A stretch of DNA of 64,000 nt from Cyanophora paradoxa (lineage: Eukaryota > Glaucocystophyceae > Cyanophorales > Cyanophoraceae): the NCBI GenBank assembly GCA_004431415.1, contig QPMI01000270.1, forward strand, positions 1-64,000. Reading direction: 5' to 3'. The notes under the pieces are model-generated. The model did no database searches. It was given only the letters and a program-made list of their open reading frames with translations, and was not told the DNA's origin. Below, in pieces: positions 22,089 through 33,139 of the stretch (position 1 is its first letter; each line of letters starts with the position of its first letter). The translations under genes were made by a program, and so were the position numbers.

Positions 22089-22512
22089 CTACGAGAAGGG
22101 CGCCATCTCGGCGAGGCCAGCGAGGGTCTCCTCGACGAGGGGCCCGACGGCGGCGGCGGGGACGGCCGGGGCGAGGAGGCAGTAGAGCTGCAGGGGCGGG
22201 CGCGAGGCGGCGGCGAGGCGGAAGCCGTCGGCGAGGGCGTGCACGGCGCCGGCCGCGTAGGCGCCGCGCGGCGTGGCCTCCGTGCGGAGCATCGTCCCCG
22301 CGGAGCGCAGGAGGACGCGCAGCAGCGGCAGCCCGTCCGCCACCTCCGCCGACGCCCCGGAGGCCGCCGAGCGCCCTGTCGACCCCGCCCCCGCCCCCGC
22401 TGGCGGCCGGCTCGCCAGGGGCGCCTGCCCGCAGAAGATGATCCGCCGCAGCCGCGTGTGGAGCAGGGCGAAGCTGCGGGGCCGTCACACGGGCGCCCGG
22501 GGCGACGCGGGG

Positions 22513-22549
<37 letters not shown>

Positions 22550-23695
22550 CGAGGCGCGAACGCGAGGATGCCGGAATCGAAGGCGATGTTCGCGGGAAAG
22601 CCGCCGCGGGGCACGGCGGCCGCGCACTGCCGCACGAGGCCCATCACCGGCGCCCAGAACTCCCGCGCCTGCGGCCGCCCGGCCCGTCGGGAGGGGGCGG
22701 GCGGGGTGGGGCGGGCGGGCGGGCGGGCACGGAGCGCTGGAGGCGGTCGAGATCGGCCTCGGGCCCGCAGAGGAGGACCGCCTCGGCCTCCTCCGACGCC
22801 CCCAGCAGCGCCGTCACCAGCCGGAACGGCGTCTGCTCCGCGTGAGCGGCGCCGCCGGGCGGGGCGGGGCGGGGCCTGCGGGGCGCACGGCGGGGCTGGT
22901 CTGCGGCAGGTAGATGGGGATGTCGCGGGCGGCGGCCGGGGGCAGGGAGGCGAGGTAGCGGGATATCAGCAGCTGCTCCTCCGTCGGCAGCGCCCACCTG
23001 CGCCGCCCTCGGCCCCCGTCCGGCGGGCGGCGGGTCGGGGCGGGGCGGGACCAGTCGTCGGTGGCGACGCAGAGGCGGTCGCGGAGGCGGAGGCAGGCGT
23101 GGCTGGAGGCGGCGGCCCCCGCGAAGCCGGCGAGGGCGCGCTTGAGCGGCTCGGCGTGCTCCTCGGGGGTGTAGAGGAGGAGGCGGGCGGAAGCGAGGGA
23201 CTCGAGGCCGGCCTCGAAGTCCTGCATCAGCGCGTCGATGAGCTCCCCGCACACCCGCAGCTGCCGCTTCAGCCGCTCCAGCGCCGCGAAGCCGCCCTGG
23301 TCCGCGAACTCCGCCGCCCCGATCAGCAGAACCAGCGACCCGTGGATCCGGTCCAGGAACGTCAGCACCTCCTGCGCCACGCCGCTCAGCCGCGCCGGCG
23401 AAGGCAAGCGGGAGAGCAGGCGCTGCCCGGCCGCGGCTGCTCCGCTGGCGCGCACCTCCTCTTCCGCGTCGACGGAGCTCGTGCAGCACACGATGACGAG
23501 GCTCGTCTGCTCGTAGGTGCGGAAGCCGACTGCTGCGTCCGACGAGCGGATCATCCGGAGCGTGTGGCGGGCCTCCGAGCAGGACGTGCAGACGGCGCTG
23601 AGCAGGCCCAGCGTTGGAAAGCTGGGCGTCGCCATCCCGCGCGAGCGGGTGATGAGCGGGACGCCATTGATGTCCAGGACGACGCACAGCAGCAT
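22089..23695 (-). CDS. FUZ: Fuzzy homologue (CPLANE planar-polarity and ciliogenesis effector)
   Basis: FUZ acts with Inturned and Wdpcp to recruit IFT-A and ciliary cargo at the basal body. ATG 23695 gives MLLCVVLDINGVPLITRSRG, matching the family's N-terminal longin-like strand. The first exon continues through SLVIVCCTS and GSLVLLIGAAEFADQ, then ERLKRQLRVCGELIDALMQD and LAGFAGAAASSHACLRLRDR, the order seen in animal FUZ. After an intron, LLISRYLASLPPAAARDIPI and YLPQTSPAV match the strongly conserved FUZ SLPP-ARD-P-YLP signature. FRLVTALLG and VLLCGPEADLDRLQ follow, then two C-terminal exons ending AGLAEMAPFS with the stop at 22089-22091. One intron holds a run of 35 G on the plus strand (22514-22548), that is 35 C in the transcript. 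The call rests on order and signature, not an alignment. Confidence 0.8.
22514..22548 (-). repeat. Run of 35 G (C in sense) inside a FUZ intron
   Basis: As in other genes here, the homopolymer is C in the transcribed sense strand and sits in the 5' half of the intron. Confidence 0.8.
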
Positions 23696-23947
23696 GCCGG
23701 GCCGCTTAGCTAAGCTATGCTAGCGCGGAGGTCGCCGATGTCGGTAGCGCATCATCAGCGCCTGGGTAGGGCTGGAAACGGGAGCGCGGGAAGAATCAAC
23801 AACTGCGAACAAAGAGCACTGTACTCGTCTTGTCTTTTCTTCTCACGCTTCCGGCAGCCCTCGCGTCAAACAAAGCCGATTAGGAAGGACGTTAACGCTG
23901 CGCTTAGCTAGCTGAGGGCCGCGGCGCGGCGGCCGCCGCCGGCGAAC
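23696..23947. promoter_or_regulatory. Divergent promoter between FUZ and an axonemal coiled-coil gene
   Basis: Two likely ciliary genes start 252 bp apart on opposite strands. A shared ciliogenesis promoter is plausible. I see no clear X-box-like motif. Confidence 0.45.
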
Positions 23948-26900
23948 ATGGAGCGCTCTTCGAAGAGTGGGGTCCCTTTCAGCGTGGGAAGGCAACGGGC
24001 GTACACGGGACACCTGAACTCCCTTGCTTGTGCGTTCGGGGCTCGCCCCGCTCCTCCGCTGGTTTACGCCTCGGTTTTCCGTGCTTTAGCCACACGGCTA
24101 AGCTATCGGGCGAAGCGGGATCGCATTCAACTCCTCTGCTAGCTCTCTTGGTGGGCGACGCTAACGCGGCACGGCCCCGCGAGCCGGTTGCCCTTCTTCG
24201 TGGGCCTCGCACTGACCTCCTTGCGTGCAGCGGCGGTCGGGGATGTAAGCTTCACGACGCTGGCGAAGCTTACGCCGGCCCCGAAGAGCCCGCCGCATGT
24301 GCAGCCCCGGCCGGGGACGTCGGGCTCGGCGGGGGAGCGGCCGTCCTCGAGCTCCGGGGGCGCGGGGGCGGCGGAGCAGCGGCGGCAGGACAAGGGCTAC
24401 GCGCTGCTGGCGAGCGAGCTGGACGCGCTGAAGAACGAGATCGCGTCGATGGAGCAGAGCATCCTGGCGTTCAAGGGGTCGGCGGTCGGGGCCGGGGCTG
24501 TGGACGCCTCGCAGGCGCCCTTCCTCGCCCCGGCCGGCCTCGTCGGCAAGGGCAAGGGCCTCCCCGCCGGCCTCACCCGCATCCCCTCCCTCTACCACGT
24601 CAAGGCCACCTCCCCGCTGCCCCAGGCCCGCCCCGCCCCGCCCCGCCCCGCCCCGCCCCGCCCCGCCCCGCCCCGCCCCGCCCCGCCGCGGCGCGCGGGG
24701 GCTGCCTGAGGCGGGGGCGGCAGCTGTTCACGTCGGGGAAGGCGGTGTGGAACGACGCGGCGCGGACGTGGGAGAGCCCGGTCTTCCCGAGCGCGAACCC
24801 GAGCACGCGGGAGGAGGCGGCGCTGCTCGCCCAGGCAGTGGACGCGATGCTCGCGGGGGTCACCAAGCCGGCCTTCTCCGCCCTCAAGGCCAAGGCGGAC
24901 GGCGACCTGAACGCGTCGGAGCTGATGCGGGACATCCAGAGCCTGCACCAGGAGTCCGTCGTGCTGAACCTCGCCTTCTCGGAGGTCGTGCGGCAGGTCC
25001 GCGTGCAGTGCCTCGAGCGCGGCGCCCTCCTCGAGCGCATCCGCGCCCGCTTCGTCGGCATGCTCGAGGCGTGCCACCGCCCCCGCCCCGCCCCGCCCCG
25101 CCCCGCTGCCGCCGCGCGCTGAGGGGCCGGGGGGCCAGGTGCTGGTGGCGCTGCTGTACCGGCTGCTGCGGACGCACCAGCACGAGGTGTGGGTGCGCTC
25201 GCAGCTCACGCAGGCCCGCAACGTCGCCCTGAAGGTGCCCCCGCGCGCCCGCCCCACACCCGCCCGCCGGCGGGCGCGTGGGCGAGGCGGGGGCCAGGAG
25301 GAGGACTCGGCGCGCACGGAGATGACCCGCCTCAAGCAGGAGCGCGACGACGTGCGCCCGCCCCCGCCCCCCGCCCCGCCCCCCGGGGCGCGGCCCAGGG
25401 GCGCGCAGCTCTCGGGCCGGATGCTGGCGCTGGAGAAGCAGCTGACGCAGACGATCATGGAGAAGGACGAGTACCGGGCGCGCTCGGAGCGGGAGAAGGG
25501 GATCCTCGAGTACGAGGTCACCCAGCTCCAGCGCCGCATCGACCGCTACGTCGTCCGTCCTCCGCTCCCGCCGCCCGCCCCGCCCGCCCCGCGGGGGCCC
25601 CCCACGCGCGCCGGCGGCGGCAGATCGAGAAGGAGGAGGCCGTGGCGTCCGCCGTGGAGCGCATGCAGCAGAGCGTCCGCGAGGCCCTCGCCGCCAAGGC
25701 CCGCCCCCCGCCCGCCCCCGCCCCCGACCCCGCCCCCGCCCTCGCGCCTCGGGGGCGGGGGTGAGGCGGGGGCGCAGTCGGGGCGGAGGGCCACGTGCAG
25801 TACATGCACGGGCTGCTCGTGCAGGCGCAGCGGCAGGCGGGGCGCCGCGACGCCACCCTCGCCGACGCCACCTCCCAGACCCCCTCCGTCCGCCCCGCCC
25901 CCGCGCCCCGCCCCGCTCGCCCGCCGACCGAGGCGCCCCGCAGGAGTGGGTGCGCGCGCGCTCCTCGGAGGGGCGCGGCGGGCGCCCTCGCGCCCCGCTT
26001 CGAGCTCGGAGCTCGCGGCGGCCGGCGGCGCCGGCGGCAGCGCCAACGTCTCCGGCTCCTCGCGCTCCGGCGTGCCCCCGATCCTCGGCATCGCCCCGCC
26101 CCCGACGCGGCGCCCCCGGGGGGGCCGTTGGAGGGCGGGGCGGCGGGGGCGACGGGGCGGGGGGCGGGCTCGGAGGGGGCGGGGACGGGCACGGAGGAGG
26201 AGGCGCCCCACGGGGAGCTCTACGCCCGCTCGGGCTTCCGCGCAGGCCCCGCCCCCGCCGGCCCCGCCCCGGACCCGGCCCCCTCGGCGAGCGCCGGGGA
26301 GGGGGGCGGGGCGGGGAGGAAGAAGAAGGTGCCGCGGGTGGCCTCGATCGTGGACCCCGCAAAGAAGGCGCTGCTCGGCGACATGGCGAAGCTGCTCAAG
26401 GGCCTCGCCCCCGAGCGCAAGGGCCGCGTGCGGCCCCGCAAGTACGTCCTGCAGCTCATCAGCCAGATCTACGAGGAGAAGATCGTGGCGGACGGGGCGG
26501 ACGACCGGGAGCGGGTGCCGCGGCAGGCCCTCGCCGAGTTCGTGTACGACTTCCACCTCAGCCAGTTCGGCCTGCAGGCCGTGGCGGAGATGTACGCGCT
26601 GGACCTGCTCGCCTCGCTGCACGCGCTGCACGTGGGGAGCGAGCGGGCGCACACCTTCGCGCGCTTCCTCGGCCTCTTCGACCCCCTGCCCCTCGACGCC
26701 CTCAACTTCTACCTGCGCGCCCCCGCCCCCGCCGCCCCGCCCCCTGCCTCCCCCTGACCCTCGTTGCCGCGCGGCGGGCGCAGGTACGCACTGGCGACGG
26801 TGCAGACGTGCGCGGGGGGGCCCATCCTGGCGTCGGAGGACGACGTGGCCTTCTCGCTGCCGCTCAACCGGGCGCTCACGGCGACGCACGCGCTCTTCTC

Positions 26901-28128
26901 GGGGTGCGGGGCGCGGCGCGCGCGCGCCGGCCCGCGCCGAGGGGCCGCAGGTACGTGGAGGAGGCCGTCCTCGAGGCCCTCGTCGCCGCCGTCACCGCCG
27001 CCGCCCACGCCGGGTCCCCGCCCCGCCCCGCCCCGCCCCCGGGGGGGCCGGCTGAGGCGGCGCGGGGGGGGCAGGCGGGTGGACCAGGACCGGTACCTGT
27101 CGCTGGTGCTGGAGGAGTGGCGGCGCGGGGCGGCGGCGTCGGACGCGAAGATCGTGGCGCTCTTCCGGGCGGCGGACACGAACCGGGACGGGAAGCTCTC
27201 GTACGACGAGTTCAAGGCCGTGCTCCTCAACGCCGACGCCGCCCTCGCCGAGCGCGAGGTCCTGCGCATGTACCGCGAGGCCCTGCACCGCTCCAAGCAG
27301 CAGGGCGCCGGCATCGCCGAGCGCGCCTTCCTCGCCGTCGCCCGCCAGCACGGGCTGGCCCAGTGGCGGCCCCACCACCCCGTCCTCGGGGACCAGCGGG
27401 CGACCGTGGACCGCCCCATCGCGCCGGGCGCCTCGACGGCGGTGCAGAGCCTGGAGACGCTGGAGACGACCTGGGCGGCGACGGAGGACTGGCTCGCCGC
27501 CGGCATGACCACCATCCAGAAGCGCACGCCCGAGGCCTACGCCGACCTCACCAAGCGCTACCAGCACGTCAAGCAGCTCCTCTCCGACAAGGCGCCCCCG
27601 CCCCCGCCCCCGGCCCCGCCTTCCTCACGCCCCGCCCCCGCAGCGCGACGCCTCCTCCGCATGGCACGCCTGTGCGCCGCCCCCGTGCCGCCCGCCCCCG
27701 CTGCCCGCCCCGTCCCTCACCGCGCGCCGCGCAGACCGGCTGCTGGTCTCGGAGGTGCACCGGCTGGTGCCCCCCGAGGCGGCGACGGAGGGCGGGCTGC
27801 GCGTTCCGGCCCCCACGAGCCGGGCGCTGACGACGCGGCGGCGGCGGGAGGCGGAGCGGGAGGCGGAGACGAGCGGGGAGGAGGGGGCGCTGGACGAGAA
27901 GAGCCTGGAGGCGGAGCTCGCGCGCTACGAGGCCCGCCGCCAGCAGACCCAGGCCCGCCTCCTCGCCAACACCCAGGGCCCGCCCCACCCCCGAGCCCCC
28001 CGGACCCGGCGCCCCGCCTCACGCCCCGCCCAGAGTCCTCCCCGGCCGGCGCACGGGGCGAGGCTGCGGGGGAGGCGGGCGGGGGCGCGAGGGGCGCGGA
28101 GGGCAGCGGGGCCGAGGCGGCCTCGTAA
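23948..28128 (+). CDS. Coiled-coil protein with axonemal-dynein-light-like region and EF-hand
   Basis: A likely first exon starts at ATG 23948 (MERSSKSGVPFSVGRQRA). The main body begins AAVGDVSFTTLAKLTP, then a helix ALLASELDALKNEIASMEQ, and LFTSGKAVWNDAARTWESP. The segment NLAFSEVVRQVRVQCLERGA followed by LLERIRARF (about 24960-25060) resembles the Q-V-x-C-x-E-R-G-x-L-L signature of axonemal dynein light chain / TSNAXIP1-type regions. Coiled coil follows (MLALEKQLTQTIMEKDEYRA, EYEVTQLQRRIDRY). A folded helical part comes next (KYVLQLISQIYEEKIVADG, ALAEFVYDFHLSQFGLQAVA). One canonical EF-hand loop is present, DTNRDGKLSYDEF (about 27175-27215). The C-terminus is acidic and ends GSGAEAAS, with the stop at 28126-28128. 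At least ten introns interrupt it, several with GC donors. A ciliary role is inferred from the signature and from its divergent neighbour FUZ. Confidence 0.6.
24628..24695 (+). repeat. CCCCG pentanucleotide array in an intron
   Basis: About eleven copies of GCCCC in tandem form the C-rich arm of a GC-AG intron in the axonemal coiled-coil gene. The opposite strand is GGGGC-repeated and would form G-quadruplexes. Confidence 0.75.
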
Positions 28129-28301
28129 AGGCGCTCGTTCGCGATCGGGTCGTTTGCTGCATCTAAAAAGGGACGGTCGAGACTAGTCTGCCTATCTGCT
28201 CTAACTGTAGACGGCACGGCGCTCGCGGGTCTAGCGCGGGTCTGCCCCGGGGAGGGTGGGGCAGGGGAGGGGGTGCCGGGCCAATCAGGGAAGGGCCGGG
28301 C

Positions 28302-29460
28302 CTAGAGCTGGTTCTCGGTGAGCCAACGCGTGAGCCCTGGAATAGGTGGAGGAGTGAGGCGCGCGGGGCTGGGCGGGGCGCGGGGCGGGGCGGGCACCGG
28401 CAGGGGGTACGGTGGTGAGGAGCTTGTCGATGAGGTCCTTGGGGTCGGCGGAGGAGACGAGAAGGGCGGCGGAGGATGCTGAGCAGCACCGGAAGGGCGC
28501 CGGGGGGCTGGGTGAGCTGGCGGCTGGGCGGGAGCGGGGCGGGCCGGGCACCGGAGATGAAGCCCTCGTCCCGCGAGTGCGCGATCTGCGCCAGCAGGTG
28601 GTCGTAGTACCCCCCCACGTTCAGCACCCCGATCGGCTTGCTATGCACCCCCAGCTGCGTCTGCGCCCCCCGGCCCCCGCCATTAGCGCCGCCGGCCCGC
28701 GGGCGCCAGCGGCGCGAGGCGGGGGCGGACCCACCCAGGTTACGGACTCCAGTAACTCCTCGAGCGTGCCGTATCCGCCGGGCAATGCTATAAAGGCATC
28801 TGACCTGCGAGACCGACGAGGCGACGAGCTCGAAGTTAGCGAACCATCCACGTCAATTTAACACAATCCTTTGCAAATCCCGCACATTGCGGCCATCTTC
28901 GCCTTGCGCGTGTGCATGCTGTCCACCTTCACAGTCTCCCCGATCGACTGCGCGCGTGCGCCGCGCGTCACGTCGCCCCACCACGGGGCTGCCGGGCGGG
29001 GCCGCGTGGGCGACGCACCTCGCCCGAGAGCTCCCGCGGCATAAGCGCGACGGGGATGATGCCTGCGCAAAGCAGCTCAGCGCTTATCGCCCCCGTAGGT
29101 AGCACAGACCCAGCTAGCTCCTGCGTTGTCCGCAGCTAGCATGCTTGTGTTATCAATACGCTCAGCGCGCACCTGTAACGCGGCCACCAGCTGCCACGTG
29201 CATTTGTGGTCAGCTGCAGACTCGAGCGCGAGCTCGAGAGCCGCACCGTCGTTCACCGTCCTAGCAACTGCTCCCATCAACCCAACGCTCCCGCCGCCAT
29301 ACACAAGGCCGATTCTTCTCCGCGCGAGTTCCTCTCCAAGCGCGATAGCGGCCTGCTTGTACGCCGGTTTTCCTCCTTCTGAAGCGCCGCAGAACACGCA
29401 TATGTTGTTCTGTCCAGCGTTAGCTCCCGCGCGCGCGCGTTGTTTCGGAGCGCTGGATTA
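28302..29460 (-). CDS. LOG: LOG-family cytokinin riboside monophosphate phosphoribohydrolase
   Basis: LOG enzymes cleave the ribose phosphate from cytokinin (or other) nucleotides. The first recognisable exon (from about 29413, after CTGGACAG) reads [20 protein letters not shown] and [20 protein letters not shown]. The next has [12 protein letters not shown], and then [20 protein letters not shown], the PGGxGTxxE active-site motif. The following exon reads [20 protein letters not shown] and SRDEGFIS, then [12 protein letters not shown], and a last exon with TRWLTENQL and the stop at 28302-28304. All catalytic motifs (R-K and PGGxGTxxE) are present. An upstream exon carrying the start is expected near 29460-29700 but was not secured. 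The older label lysine decarboxylase is misleading for this family. Whether the substrate is a cytokinin is unknown. Confidence 0.88.
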
Positions 29461-29749
29461 TCCCCGCACGCACGAAATTCATTCGCCGCCGATTTCGCGC
29501 CGAGACCGGCCTCGCTCTTCGCCGCTCGCCCGCTCGCCGATCTCTGTACCCGAATCCAGAGGGGGGACCAGGGGAGACTTCGTTCAACGATGCCGGGGTG
29601 GGACGCCGGACTCCTTGCGTCGGGGATACTGAACGGCCTCGCGGTGTGCACGCAGCGTTGCACTTGAGGTTGGGCGTTTCGGGGAGAACTCACCACGCCG
29701 TCGCTCTCCGCGCCTCTCCCCGCGCCTGACTGACTCAGTGACGCGTTTT

Positions 29750-30762
29750 GGCGCCGGCTGCAGGGAGCTAACTACTGGTGGATTGAAGGTGCGTACGCGC
29801 GTAGTGCAGAGGACGTCGCGCCTCGCGGGGCATCTTGAGACCCTGCCGCCACTGACGCCGGGTGTCTCGCCAGGTCCGGAGTATGCAGCACTAGGGACCA
29901 AGGCCGGCGTGCGGCTCGCTTGCCGCTTCCTCGGTCTCGGGGGCTTGATCAGCAGCATGGGGTGCGCATCATCAGCTATAGGCGTTGATCAGCTATAGAG
30001 ATCTCTGCAGCTGCGGGCCCCGCGCGAGGGTCGACTGACGCGTACGGCGCTGGGCGGGGCAGGGCGCTGGAGGTGTACGCGGCGCGGCCGAAGGCGTCCC
30101 GCGACCTCCGCGTCGGTGCCGCCTCCATGGTCCGCCGGCGCCCGGCCCGGAGCCCCAGCTGCACCCGCGGCCGGCACTGCGCCAGCAGGGCCCGGGGCCA
30201 GACCCAAAGCCTGACGCTGGCATCGTTCCTGCGCCTCGCGCAGGTCCTCTTCGGCGACGGTGCGGCTGGCCAGCGGCGCGCGGCCCGCCGCCGTCCCTGC
30301 GCCGGCGCTGAGCCCCTGCGCGCGCTCTCGCAGTCTTCTTCATCGCCCGCGTGCTTTGGGCGGTGCATACGCGCGAGCCCTCCTCGCCCTTCAGGATCTA
30401 GCTGGCGCCCCGCCGCCGCGCTGATTCCTGCCCCGCTTGTCGGCCCGAGCAGGTCTACTGGCGCGGTGCGGCCCGGCCCCTCGACCTCTAAACCCCCCCC
30501 CTTCCCCCTCCCCCCCTTCCCCTCCCCCCCTCCCCCCCCCCCCTCCCCCAATCAACCAACCCCCCACCGCCCCATCCCGTCCCCGGGGGCTCCACCCCTC
30601 GCACGGGGCTCACGGGGGCGGGTTGGGGCCGGGAGCGCAGGGTACGAGGGGGCGCAGGAGGGGGACGCGGCCTACGGCTGGCTGGGCGCGGCTATCTGCG
30701 TCGCGGAGGCCCTCGCCGTCCTCCCCGCCCTCCTCCGCCGCCCCAAGCGCAAGGGCAACTGA
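29750..30762 (+). CDS. Small membrane protein, unrecognised, exon joins uncertain
   Basis: Three hydrophobic exons on the plus strand look like parts of one gene. The first, after CTCGCCAG (about 29875), is GPEYAALGTKAGVRLACRFL and GLGGLIS. The second, after CTCTCGCAG (about 30331), is FFIARVLWA and ends at a GTGCAT donor. The third, after GGAGCGCAG (about 30641), has YEGAQEGDAAYGWLGAAICV and EALAVLPALLRRPKRKGN, ending at the stop 30760-30762. Joined, they would give a protein with two or three membrane helices and a basic tail. No start codon is fixed and the frames between the exons were not verified. I do not recognise the family. Confidence 0.35.
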
Positions 30763-31604
30763 GCGGTCGCCCCGGCGCGCGCGCCCCAACCCAGGCCTTC
30801 ATGTGCCAGCCCCCCGGACCTCAACGTGTCCCCCCTTGGCGCTTCAAATTCCGCCCTCTGATTCGAATCCGGATCCTCCTGGCCATGGCATGGACAAGAT
30901 GATCATTGGACTTTACATTTCAGGGGCACGCTCGCGACAGAGATCTGGACGTAAGCTTGCCAACGTTACCGTCTCCTTCCCTTCCCCCCGTCGCCGCATG
31001 CAGCTGGGGCGGGGCGCGTGCCAGCATGTCCGTATTGTAATTGCAGTTGGCCCCGGGAATGTAAACACGCAGTGGTCTTCTCGCAAACAGCAACGGTCGG
31101 CCCGGCCCGGCACACGCGTACCGTAGTACGCCTAACTTAATTAGCTATAGTATACGTAGTAGATGCCATATCATAGTATACATGATCATGATATCGATGT
31201 CACAGTGTCTCGGGCCGGCCCGGCGGGCCCCAGGCCGGGAGGGCCAGGCCCCGCCAGGCCCCCGGGCCCTGCTGGGGCGGGCAAGGCCGGGCCCCCCTGC
31301 ATTCAAGACTTCAAAGGCTTCCGCCCCCCGAGCCTCGGACTCCGGGAGCCTCGGACCGGAGTTGGAACAAGCTCCAAGGGCTTGATTCAGTGACTCGCCG
31401 GGTCAACGTCACGATCATGAGTTGAGATCGCGATCGGTGATCACTGTATATGTGATACTAGCTATAGGCTAGGCTTGCGAGAGGCCGCAATTGCAACTTG
31501 GCAAAGCTTGCAATTGAACTTCGGAAGGTTGGAGGCTTTGCCGCACCCCGGGCCCGGTGACCGCGGCGCCGGCAGTGCCACGGTTCAGTTGCAATATTTT
31601 TAAC
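30763..31604. other. Intergenic region before the mobile element
   Basis: It contains short GC palindromes (CCGGGCCGGCCCGG-like near 31210-31280) and AT-richer patches (31130-31200). No gene is seen. The T/A-rich end at 31590-31604 adjoins the element's left inverted end. Confidence 0.5.
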
Positions 31605-31632
31605 GTATGGCTGCCACGGCAGCCTTGCTTAC
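31605..31632 (+). repeat. Left inverted end of the recombinase element
   Basis: The sequence GTATGGCTGCC, a 2-nt loop, then GGCAGCCTTGCTTAC is itself a hairpin, and it matches the reverse complement of 34577-34609 in all 26 arm positions. Only the loop differs. Confidence 0.75.
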
Positions 31633-32078
31633 AGCAAGCTAAGCACAACATGTCTTGTCATGAAGTGAAGGTCTAGATTCGCGCTTGCCAAAGCCGCGAA
31701 GCTAAGATCATGACTCGCTCGCTCACAAGAAAGGGCAAGCTGCAACTGCGCTCGAGGACATCAGCTAGCGCACGCTGCAGAGTGAGTCTTGCGGACATAG
31801 AATGATTGAACATTAGTGATCAATTGTTGATCAATTATTCATCAAAAGATATCAATGGTTGGCACTAACAATGGCTTAAAGATGACTGAAGGAAGGCATA
31901 GTAAACAATGGGCATTGCTAACACACATTGAAAGCGGCTAAGCAAAGCCGCTCGAGCGGCTAGGGAACAAGCCGCTCAGCAAGTTACACAGCTTGCCCTC
32001 GCTTGTGAGCGAGGGAGACAAGCGCCGACAGCACAGCAAAGGCGCACAACTGCGAAGCAAGACTCTAAGACTAGACAA
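31633..32078 (-). other. 3' region of the element after the recombinase
   Basis: About 450 bp without a supported gene. It contains an inverted repeat around AAGCCGCTCGAGCGGCT (31946-31964), which could form a stem at the transcript's 3' end. Confidence 0.4.
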
Positions 32079-33080
32079 TCAACTACTGCGCCGAGTACGC
32101 GCGACTTGCTGCCGACATGACTGCAGCGAAGCTGACGGGCCAGCGTAACGAGCACCAGGCCTAGCCATGAGCGCAGCCAAGGGCGGGCGCTCAGCAGAAT
32201 CGATATAGCGTCGGTAGACCGCTGACAACAAAGACCAGCGACCAACCGCTTGAACAAGCTCTTCAGGCACGCCCGCCGCAGCCAGAGCAGTAGCTCCACC
32301 GCGACGCAAGCCATGAGGTGTGATACCAGTGGCGTCCAAGCCCGCCGCGTCAAATGCGAACCGGAGAACATAGGCCACGGTCTGAGCTGACAGAGAACGA
32401 GCTGCGTCCCGAAGCTGCCCAAAAAGAGGTGCGCCCGGATCCGCGAGCGCTACAGTCCGCAAGTAGGTTCGAAACCAGAACACCGGACAGATGACCGACT
32501 CTGGGACAGCGCCCAAGACAACTTGCGCGCCTTGGCGACGACGATCGGTCTTGGAACCGGCAATGAAGAGCACGACGCGATCCGCGCGGATGGACACATC
32601 TTGCCGCCGGAGTGCCACGATTTCGCCACGCCGCAACAGGCCAAAGAAACCGGTAAGCAACATCACAAGGGCGCGAAGGAGCTTGTTTGAGGGGGAACGA
32701 GCGTAGGTACGAGCAATCGCCTCCAGGTGGACGGACGTGACCAATGCAGATTGCTTTGCTGGTTTTCCACAAAGTCGGGCGATTCCTTGCAATGTTTGCA
32801 GCACAAGGGGGTGAGCAAATGCAGTAGTAGGCAACATCCTCTGCCTTGTCTGATGTAGCAGAGCAGAGTGACACTGGTCAATTGCTGAGAGACCGTACTC
32901 TTCATCAGCAAGAGCCACCAGCAGTGTTGCGACGCCAGAAGCTGTTGGTGGCCAGGCTGGAATGCAGTGAACCGCGCAATGGCCTTCATAGAGGACGACC
33001 CAGCGGGCGTAGAGGCTTTGGGTTCGCTCGCTCACAGAGTTTGTTCTGTAGAAAGTGACCCGGTTGAGCAGATCAGCCAT
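32079..33080 (-). CDS. Tyrosine recombinase of the mobile element
   Basis: A 333-residue intact open frame from ATG 33080. It would cut and rejoin DNA through a covalent tyrosine link. The N-terminal helical DNA-binding half includes TQSLYARWVVLYEGH. The catalytic domain shows the first Arg in FFGLLRRGEIVALR, a Lys in AGSKTDRRRQG, the box HGLRRGGATALAAAG (H-x-x-R), a Trp in VGRWSLLSAV replacing the second His, and the nucleophile in YRRYID. All catalytic positions are therefore present. The G-L-R-R-G-G-A form of box II is typical of DIRS/Ngaro and Crypton-type recombinases. The frame has no introns and ends shortly after the nucleophile. It lies 60 bp downstream of the zinc-knuckle frame, on the same strand. 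Confidence 0.9.
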   Translation of the reverse strand: MADLLNRVTFYRTNSVSERTQSLYARWVVLYEGHCAVHCIPAWPPTASGVATLLVALADEEYGLSAIDQCHSALLHQTRQRMLPTTAFAHPLVLQTLQGIARLCGKPAKQSALVTSVHLEAIARTYARSPSNKLLRALVMLLTGFFGLLRRGEIVALRRQDVSIRADRVVLFIAGSKTDRRRQGAQVVLGAVPESVICPVFWFRTYLRTVALADPGAPLFGQLRDAARSLSAQTVAYVLRFAFDAAGLDATGITPHGLRRGGATALAAAGVPEELVQAVGRWSLLSAVYRRYIDSAERPPLAALMARPGARYAGPSASLQSCRQQVARTRRSS

Positions 33081-33139
33081 ACGAGCACCTGCATCACCAG
33101 AGTCAAGGGTATGTCAGACTACATTTCTTCTTCTTCTTT

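Noticed and set aside
24592-25539. Minus-strand open frames antisense to the axonemal gene
   Set aside because: The opposite strand has coherent coiled-coil and EF-hand exons; the antisense frames are Ser/Arg-rich shadows.
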